A stretch of 26,465 nt of DNA from a virus, in IMG/VR virus record IMGVR_UViG_3300033273_000182, positions 1 to 26,465 of that record; one strand, given 5' to 3'. The position numbers were made by a program, and so were the translations under genes. The notes under the pieces are model-generated. The model saw only the letters and a program-made list of their open reading frames with translations. It was not told the origin of the DNA and made no database searches. Below, piece by piece: positions 23,020 to 26,465 of the stretch; the stretch's first letter is position 1; every line of letters begins with the position of its first letter.

Positions 23020-23220
23020 ATGAACGAAGAAGAACTGAAAGAGACTATCAAGAATCTCTTGATGATGCAAACCAACAACGATTATAACTTCCAATTACTG
23101 GAAGCAAAGATCGACCGTCTGGAAAAAAGAATTAAAGATCTAGATGAGTTGCGTGAAGTGTTCAGACTTCCTCCACCTCAGAATCTAGACCGTGAACCAT
23201 TTGAGTTTGTAAAAGACTGA
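23020..23220 (+). CDS. Small coiled-coil protein, 66 aa
   Basis: A 66-residue protein. Residues ~2-45 form a heptad-like charged helix (LKETIKNLLMMQ, then FQLLEAKIDRLEKRIKDLDE), so dimerisation by coiled coil is likely. A short tail, FRLPPPQNLDREPFEFVKD, follows. The TGA stop overlaps the next ATG by one base (TGATG). No function can be assigned from sequence. Its position in an unbroken run of small overlapping genes indicates cotranscription. Confidence 0.72.
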   Translation: MNEEELKETIKNLLMMQTNNDYNFQLLEAKIDRLEKRIKDLDELREVFRLPPPQNLDREPFEFVKD

Positions 23221-23498
23221 TGCGGTTTGAACTGCTCCAACCTGTGATATATGGCAAAGTCACAGGTTACATTTCTTTCATTAGTGAGCATTACATCACT
23301 ATTTGCTTCAAAGACATTCCACTGCCCAAGAGTGCAAACTCACGGTGGGGTCGTCACTATGTTAACATTGTTGTTTACCCTGAATTTTGGCATGAAGTAC
23401 GCAGTTGTGTGGATGAAGAACAAGAAAAAAGGCACTTCCCGCCAAGAAGCGATCTTTTACAATTTGGAAGACGCCGCACTGTGGGAGCAGCATATTAA
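23220..23498 (+). CDS. Hypothetical protein, 92 aa, overlapped by another gene
   Basis: A 92-residue protein. The N-terminal 60 residues look like a compact beta domain (VIYGKVTGYISFISEHYITI, then RWGRHYVNIVVYPEFWHEV). The last 30 residues (CVDEEQEKRHFPPRSD onwards) are arginine-rich and lie where a second frame also reads like protein. The start overlaps the previous stop by one base. The conserved-looking part ends just where the overlapping gene starts at 23392, so the tail may be free to vary. The family is not recognised. Confidence 0.68.
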   Translation: MRFELLQPVIYGKVTGYISFISEHYITICFKDIPLPKSANSRWGRHYVNIVVYPEFWHEVRSCVDEEQEKRHFPPRSDLLQFGRRRTVGAAY

Positions 23499-23550
23499 CA
23501 AGACCGAACACGCTAAAACTGACATCATCCCCATCTTTGGGGACATTTGA
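23392..23550 (+). CDS. Small protein, 52 aa, in an overlapping +1 frame
   Basis: The ATG at 23392 lies inside the preceding gene in the +1 frame and opens a 52-residue frame ending TGA at 23550. It begins MKYAVVWMKNKKKGTSRQEA and continues IFYNLEDAALWEQHIN, the pattern of a small alpha/beta protein (strand, basic turn, then a helix with LEDAxxWEQH). An upstream ATG at 23251 would add 47 residues that read as a shadow of the other frame, so I prefer 23392. The overlap with the 92-aa gene is 107 nt. It ends just before a composite terminator-promoter, so it is probably the last gene of its operon. Confidence 0.55.
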   Translation: MKYAVVWMKNKKKGTSRQEAIFYNLEDAALWEQHINKTEHAKTDIIPIFGDI

Positions 23551-23563
23551 CAAACTGGACTAG

Positions 23564-23586
23564 GGGGGTTGACAGACCCCCTTTTT
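23564..23586 (+). terminator. Rho-independent terminator with a -35 hexamer in its loop region
   Basis: GGGGGT (23564-23569) pairs with ACCCCC (23576-23581) around a 6-nt loop and is followed by TTTTT (23582-23586). TTGACA (23569-23574) starts on the last stem base and runs through the loop. It ends the small-gene operon that starts at 22539. Confidence 0.88.
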
Positions 23587-23597
23587 CATGCCATAAT
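23569..23597 (+). promoter_or_regulatory. Sigma-70-like promoter built into the terminator
   Basis: TTGACA at 23569-23574, a 17-nt spacer made of the terminator 3' stem and T-run, and CATAAT at 23592-23597 (5 of 6). The expected start near 23604 gives a ~46-nt leader to the zinc-ribbon gene at 23650. Confidence 0.72.
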
Positions 23598-23611
23598 AAC
23601 AAGGTCTTCAA

Positions 23612-23644
23612 ATGAAGGCACCAAACAAACTTCAATCGGACTAG
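23612..23644 (+). other. Possible 10-codon leader ORF before the zinc-ribbon gene
   Basis: An ATG at 23612 opens a 10-residue frame (MKAPNKLQSD) ending TAG at 23642-23644, 5 nt before the ATG at 23650. It falls just after the predicted transcription start, so it would be the first ORF on the message. It may be chance. Confidence 0.25.
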
Positions 23645-23649
23645 TACAA

Positions 23650-24423
23650 ATGACTCAACAATTTGTCAAGCAGGTTATTGAAGGTTGCACTGCTGGTCTT
23701 CCTGCCCAGATTAAGTATTACACTCAGTTCAACCAACCCGTCAGGGTCATCGATGATACCCTCGCTGAGGTTATCGGTGCCGTTATCAATGACACTCTCT
23801 GTGGTGGCACTGGTGGCGGCGGATGGGATGCCGTTGATGGTGGTGAGAGTAAGAACTCTTCCCATGTTCAGTCCAAGTTTTGTGCTGATTGTGGTAAGAA
23901 AGTCTCTTTCTTTGCCGAGCACTGCCCCCACTGTGATTGCACGGACTTCAAAGCATCTAAAGCACAGAAGAACGTAAAGCAAACTAACCCTCGTGATGGT
24001 CGTTGGGGTATTAGCGCCAAGTCTCACTTCCAATATAAGGAAGAACTCAAGGAGTATCGCCTTTCTTTGGTTGAACCTCTCGCTGATGATCCTACTTGCC
24101 GAGAGTTCCGTTTCACTTACTGGACTCTTGACAAGAACAGTGAGCACCTTGATCGTTATGCTCAAGCGCAGTTGGATAGTGATAAGTCCAACCACATTAA
24201 CTTCCAACCCTACGGTGTTGACTTCTACCTTAGTCGTCCCGTGATGAAGTTTACTGGTGTGCTCACTGTTCATGAAGATCGTACAGAATTCAACTTTGAT
24301 TTCTTCGATCTGAACAACACTACCCCCGTAGAGATTCCAGACAAGTATTCTTCCCGCGACTCGCAATCTGTGATCGAAGGTAAGAACTTTGGTAAGGATC
24401 GCGGCGAGTGGGTCCGCAACTAG
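23650..24423 (+). CDS. Zinc-ribbon protein, 257 aa
   Basis: The N-terminal ~60 residues (MTQQFVKQVIEGCTAGLPAQ, then VIDDTLAEVIGAVINDTLCG) look like a helical domain and end in a GGTGGGG linker. A zinc ribbon follows: C78-x2-C81 (CADCGKK), 10 residues, then C92-x2-C95 (CPHCDC). The C-terminal 150 residues are charged and mixed alpha/beta, with FRFTYWTLDKNSEHLDRY and FDFFDLNNTTPVEIP. No known enzyme is recognised; a nucleic-acid or RNA-polymerase-binding role would fit the ribbon. I chose ATG 23650 because the frame upstream (TTG 23569) is the -35 hexamer and terminator, which lie before the predicted transcription start. It has private terminator-promoters on both sides, so it is a single-gene unit. 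Confidence 0.78.
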   Translation: MTQQFVKQVIEGCTAGLPAQIKYYTQFNQPVRVIDDTLAEVIGAVINDTLCGGTGGGGWDAVDGGESKNSSHVQSKFCADCGKKVSFFAEHCPHCDCTDFKASKAQKNVKQTNPRDGRWGISAKSHFQYKEELKEYRLSLVEPLADDPTCREFRFTYWTLDKNSEHLDRYAQAQLDSDKSNHINFQPYGVDFYLSRPVMKFTGVLTVHEDRTEFNFDFFDLNNTTPVEIPDKYSSRDSQSVIEGKNFGKDRGEWVRN

Positions 24424-24424
24424 A

Positions 24425-24440
24425 CCAGTTGGCAAACTGG
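24425..24440 (+). other. Hairpin just upstream of the terminator
   Basis: CCAGTT (24425-24430) pairs with AACTGG (24435-24440) around GGCA. It lies 3 nt before the terminator stem and 1 nt after the stop codon of the zinc-ribbon gene. Its 3' half, CAAACTGGAC, also precedes the terminator at 23564, where no matching 5' half exists. Confidence 0.6.
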
Positions 24441-24443
24441 ACA

Positions 24444-24467
24444 GGGGTGCTTGACGGCACCCCTTTT
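24444..24467 (+). terminator. Rho-independent terminator with a -35 hexamer as its loop
   Basis: GGGGTGC (24444-24450) pairs perfectly with GCACCCC (24457-24463) and TTTT follows (24464-24467). The 6-nt loop is TTGACG (24451-24456), the -35 hexamer of the next promoter. It terminates the zinc-ribbon transcript. Confidence 0.88.
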
Positions 24468-24479
24468 CCATGCCATACT
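24451..24479 (+). promoter_or_regulatory. Sigma-70-like promoter built into the terminator
   Basis: TTGACG (24451-24456, 5 of 6), a 17-nt spacer and CATACT (24474-24479, 4 of 6). The expected start near 24486 leaves an 18-nt leader with an AAGGGA ribosome-binding site before the ATG at 24504. Confidence 0.68.
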
Positions 24480-24503
24480 ATGTTCATACCACTCAAGGGA
24501 AAC

Positions 24504-24740
24504 ATGCGCCTCACCAACTCCGCCACTCAAGTTGATTTCTACCCTGTCTCTGGTGGCAAGCGTTTTGTCAAGCGTGTCATCTGGCACCCTGGTGCTGAGA
24601 GCGAGATGATCTCCTTTTCCACCGTTGTCAAGAGTGATGCTCTGTATTCTATCCGCAATCTGATCGCCAACGGTGCTGAAGTTGTTGACTTCAACATTGA
24701 AGCATACTCTGGTTCTGATTACTCCCCTGTCTATTGCTGA
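24504..24740 (+). CDS. Hypothetical protein, 78 aa
   Basis: A 78-residue protein starting MRLTNSATQVDFYPVSGGKR. It looks like a small alpha/beta domain, with strands around VDFYPV, RVIWHP and VDFNIEAYSG and one helix (DALYSIRNLIANGAEVV). The start at 24504 is set by AAGGGA and by the promoter at 24451-24479; in-frame codons further upstream lie within the terminator. The last base is the first base of the next ATG (TGATG). Codon use is C-ending and GC-richer than in the late genes. The family is not recognised. Confidence 0.75.
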   Translation: MRLTNSATQVDFYPVSGGKRFVKRVIWHPGAESEMISFSTVVKSDALYSIRNLIANGAEVVDFNIEAYSGSDYSPVYC

Positions 24741-25036
24741 TGTTGGAACTACCATCTGATTTTATCCATGAACCACCTAAAAACTACACTTACGAAGTTA
24801 AGGAATTCAGACGCAACATTTTATCTATTTGGTGCTGCAATCATGCTGAATTCTCTTACAACGGCGGTGCTGTTGCAAAAACTATTTGGGGATTCTACAA
24901 CACAAAGCAGAGAAGGTATTACGCGCCTGTTAACTCCACCAAGTGCGGAGATCAGGTAGATATACATAATACTACTCCGTATACTGCGATGCAGATACTG
25001 AAACCAATGAGACCAACAGTATTGTCATTCATATGA
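24740..25036 (+). CDS. Hypothetical protein, 98 aa
   Basis: A 98-residue protein beginning MLELPSDFIHEPPKNYTYEV. Aromatic-rich strands (ILSIWCCNHAEFSYNGG, TIWGFYNTKQRRYYAPVN) suggest a small beta domain. It ends with a TTPYTAMQILKPM segment. The ATG at 24740 overlaps the previous stop (TGATG); an upstream TTG at 24734 is less likely. The last 4 nt overlap the next start (ATGA), so three genes from 24504 to 25716 are coupled. I do not recognise the family and no catalytic motif is evident. Confidence 0.75.
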   Translation: MLELPSDFIHEPPKNYTYEVKEFRRNILSIWCCNHAEFSYNGGAVAKTIWGFYNTKQRRYYAPVNSTKCGDQVDIHNTTPYTAMQILKPMRPTVLSFI

Positions 25037-25716
25037 GTATTAAGTTCTTTCCTACTAATTTTGTCTGCTGCAAGGAAGTAGAGAACCACGCGGAAATTAA
25101 AAATGAATTACTCCCTTTGATTCTGCATTATGCGGAACAGCACAAAGGAAAGAAGGAATTTGCGTGGGATGACATGACCACCAGCAATATGATTACTACA
25201 TTCAATGTTGGTGTAGAGAAAGAAATTGCATCGATTGTATTAGACAAGTACATCAGGAATCTAGCATGGGATCCTTTCCGTGAGATTGTTGACTATGCTG
25301 GTGTCATGCAATTCAATGATGCTGGTGTGACTAACTTGTGGTGGAACTACTATAATCCTGGTGATTATGGTGAGTTGCATTGTCATAGTAATGGATCACC
25401 TGGAACACCAAACTATTCCGCAGTTTACTTCCTTGATTTACAGGAAGAGAATACGCTTGAGTTCTATTCTCCATTTTTGTCATCATCTCATCCGATCCTG
25501 GGCACCACACACTACATGAACACGAAAGATGTGACAGAAGGCATGGTTTGCATCTTCCCCTCTACATTGCTGCATCAAGTTAAACCAGTGACGAAACGTA
25601 GAATAACTTTATCTTACAACATTGCTTGCCGATTCCCATTCATGGATGCTAACATCGATGCATACCCAACAGATCCATCGGCAAAGCGTCCGACTCGTGG
25701 GTGGGGAGTGTCCTGA
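25033..25716 (+). CDS. Putative 2OG-Fe(II) oxygenase family protein with HxH motif
   Basis: A 227-residue protein resembling the phage/bacterial putative 2OG oxygenase family known as TIGR02466. The core reads LWWNYYNPGDYGELHCHSNG, then YSAVYFLDLQEENTLEFYSP, VTEGMVCIFPSTLLHQV and KRRITLSYNIACRFPF. Likely ligands are H116 and/or H118 and H181, with R189/R190 in the 2-oxoglutarate position. The usual acidic second ligand of HxD is replaced by histidine (H-C-H), as often in this group, so catalysis is less certain than for the other three. The ATG overlaps the previous stop by 4 nt. No terminator is obvious in the 42 nt after it. Confidence 0.75.
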   Translation: MSIKFFPTNFVCCKEVENHAEIKNELLPLILHYAEQHKGKKEFAWDDMTTSNMITTFNVGVEKEIASIVLDKYIRNLAWDPFREIVDYAGVMQFNDAGVTNLWWNYYNPGDYGELHCHSNGSPGTPNYSAVYFLDLQEENTLEFYSPFLSSSHPILGTTHYMNTKDVTEGMVCIFPSTLLHQVKPVTKRRITLSYNIACRFPFMDANIDAYPTDPSAKRPTRGWGVS

Positions 25717-25758
25717 GACCCTCCTAGGATCGCCTGTAAGACCCCTGCACCTTTTACC

Positions 25759-25944
25759 ATGACCCAAACCACTGACGTGCCCCTGACGCCCTCTCAAATC
25801 CGTTTCCTGATGGACGTGATGATGGGATCACAGTTGGGCATCACCAAAATCCATGCTATCCAGCACAATGTCAACGATTGTGCTGTGTACAACCACTTGG
25901 CGAACTGTCTACCAAATCATCCAGACCCCACTGAATGCTGGTAA
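25759..25944 (+). CDS. Small protein, 61 aa; first of two tandem paralogues
   Basis: A 61-residue protein. From residue 8 it reads PLTPSQIRFLMDVMMGSQLG, then ITKIHAIQHNVNDCAVYNHL and ANCLPNHPDPTECW. It aligns without gaps to the next gene over about 44 residues, including LT-x3-[IL]-[RK]-FL-x-D-x-M and HLAxCL. The helix-turn-helix-like spacing (two helices separated by a glycine turn) raises the idea of DNA binding, but the family is not recognised. Codons are C-ending and GC-rich. The 42 nt upstream, CACCTTTTACC before the ATG, recall the tail of the composite elements but lack the hairpin. Confidence 0.7.
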   Translation: MTQTTDVPLTPSQIRFLMDVMMGSQLGITKIHAIQHNVNDCAVYNHLANCLPNHPDPTECW

Positions 25945-25959
25945 GATTACAAAGTAATC
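25939..25959 (+). promoter_or_regulatory. Possible extended -10 and hairpin between the paralogues
   Basis: TGG-TAAGAT (25939-25947) is an extended -10-like sequence with no good -35, and it overlaps the stop codon of the first paralogue. GATTAC (25945-25950) pairs with GTAATC (25954-25959) around AAA. No T-run follows. Either could control the second paralogue at 25987. Confidence 0.35.
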
Positions 25960-25986
25960 GAGAGACAACACTGCGACTCTACCCCT

Positions 25987-26163
25987 ATGAAAAGCGTTGA
26001 CGTGACCCTGACAGACCGTGAACTCAAGTTCCTGATCGATCTGATGTGGGGTGCTCCCATTGCCACAGTAAAGCAGACTGCTGAGCGCCATGGCATCCAT
26101 GACAGTGACCTTGAGGGACACCTTGCGAAGTGTCTAGGCTACCTGTATTTGGAGACCGACTGA
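25987..26163 (+). CDS. Small protein, 58 aa; second tandem paralogue
   Basis: The ATG at 25987 opens a 58-residue frame ending TGA at 26163. It begins MKSVDVTLTDRELKFLIDLM and contains GAPIATVKQTAERHGIHDSD and HLAKCLGYLYLETD. Identity to the previous protein is concentrated in LT, FL-D-M, and HLA-CL, so the two arose by tandem duplication or share a small fold. The residues between the two helices differ (WGAPIATVK against MGSQLGITK). The pattern of short helix, turn, helix resembles small DNA-binding folds, without proof. There is no strong ribosome-binding site just upstream. Confidence 0.68.
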   Translation: MKSVDVTLTDRELKFLIDLMWGAPIATVKQTAERHGIHDSDLEGHLAKCLGYLYLETD

Positions 26164-26197
26164 CGCTACACTACTAAGGTACTCAAGAGAACGACCC

Positions 26198-26356
26198 ATG
26201 CCTCTGATCTCAGACGACACCATCGACCTCCAACTCCGCCGCACCATCCTCAAGAGTATTGAAGAGATGGACATTGAGCAACTGAAGCGTATTGCTTACG
26301 AGTGCCGCTGTGAAGAGATGGGTTTGCTCCCTGACAACACTTACCTGAACTTCTGA
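26198..26356 (+). CDS. Hypothetical protein, 52 aa
   Basis: The ATG at 26198 opens a 52-residue frame ending TGA at 26356. It begins MPLISDDTIDLQLRRTILKS and goes on IEEMDIEQLKRIAYECRCEE, a charged helical protein with a single C-R-C. A TACACT (26167-26172) could be a -10 for it, giving a ~19-nt leader. The stop overlaps the next ATG by one base (TGATG). Codon use is GC-rich like the neighbours. The family is not recognised. Confidence 0.62.
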   Translation: MPLISDDTIDLQLRRTILKSIEEMDIEQLKRIAYECRCEEMGLLPDNTYLNF

Positions 26357-26465
26357 TGATTACTTCTAAGACGCAGATGCTCAAGGTGATTGCTACATGT
26401 GCTCAACCGCATGTGCTCACCCGTGAAGAAAAGTTCAAGGTCTTCTGTAATGTGTGTGATAACAT
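26356..26465 (+). CDS. Partial hypothetical protein, cut by the window edge
   Basis: The ATG at 26356, overlapping the previous stop (TGATG), opens a frame that runs off the window after 36 complete codons. It reads MITSKTQMLKVIATCAQPHV then LTREEKFKVFCNVCDN. Three cysteines are visible, two as CNVC, so a zinc-binding motif may continue beyond the edge. Its length and family cannot be judged. Confidence 0.55.
   Translation, partial: MITSKTQMLKVIATCAQPHVLTREEKFKVFCNVCDN

Noticed and set aside
23569-23649. TTG start that would lengthen the zinc-ribbon protein by 27 residues
   Set aside because: The codon is part of the -35 hexamer and terminator stem, upstream of the predicted transcription start, so it would not be on the message.
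23641-24471. 276-codon open frame on the minus strand opposite the zinc-ribbon gene
   Set aside because: The + strand has a promoter, zinc ribbon and terminators in the right order. The opposite frame would start inside the terminator region and reads like a codon-bias shadow.
24408-24503. Upstream start that would lengthen the 78-aa protein by 32 residues
   Set aside because: The extra frame crosses the previous stop, the hairpin, the terminator and the promoter. The ATG at 24504 has an AAGGGA ribosome-binding site.

Overview
The window looks like part of the genome of a T4-like marine cyanophage (a cyanomyovirus of Synechococcus or Prochlorococcus). I recognise no bacterial chromosomal genes, and every supported gene lies on the + strand with short gaps or 1-17 nt overlaps. 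The pointers are a CpeT-type phycobiliprotein lyase gene (a known cyanophage auxiliary metabolic gene), a cluster of six tRNA genes without encoded CCA, a T4-like late promoter box (TATAAATA) ahead of a 12-kb virion gene, three tandem tail-collar genes, and four different 2-oxoglutarate/Fe(II) oxygenase-like genes, a family common in cyanophages. The taxonomic call rests on gene content and remembered family features, not on a search.

Layout. 1-2067: a glutaredoxin-like gene without its cysteines, a perfect-consensus sigma-70 promoter, two very small genes, three tRNAs (CAT, Ile-GAT, Leu-TAA), a hypothetical gene overlapping cpeT, then tRNA-Thr, tRNA-Ala and tRNA-Asn separated by spacers full of perfect inverted repeats. 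2068-2782: a 2OG oxygenase and a tiny ORF. 2778-18088: late structural block, with a late promoter, a 4048-residue repeat-rich virion protein, and three paralogous tail-collar proteins. 18125-20830: two more 2OG oxygenases flanking a protein with a tail-assembly-chaperone-like segment, then a hypothetical gene. 20876-24740: small accessory genes, an SF2 helicase and a zinc-ribbon protein, punctuated by intergenic elements that join a rho-independent terminator to a sigma-70-like promoter. 24740-26465: further small genes, a fourth 2OG oxygenase-like gene, and two tandem paralogous 58-61 residue proteins.

How the parts may work together (inference): sigma-70-like promoters would serve early or middle genes using host RNA polymerase. 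The late box would serve the fibre/adhesin block at the time of virion assembly. The oxygenases embedded around the fibre genes may modify virion or host proteins. CpeT and the tRNAs would tune host pigment metabolism and translation.

The most unusual observations are: (1) at two places a protein gene ends inside a tRNA gene, with the conserved T8-A9-G10 of the tRNA acting as the TAG stop codon, so tRNA maturation and intact mRNA appear mutually exclusive; (2) two intergenic elements place the promoter -35 hexamer in the loop region of a rho-independent terminator hairpin, 17 nt from the -10; (3) the tRNA-Ala/tRNA-Asn spacer can fold into a chain of stems resembling a stable small RNA.
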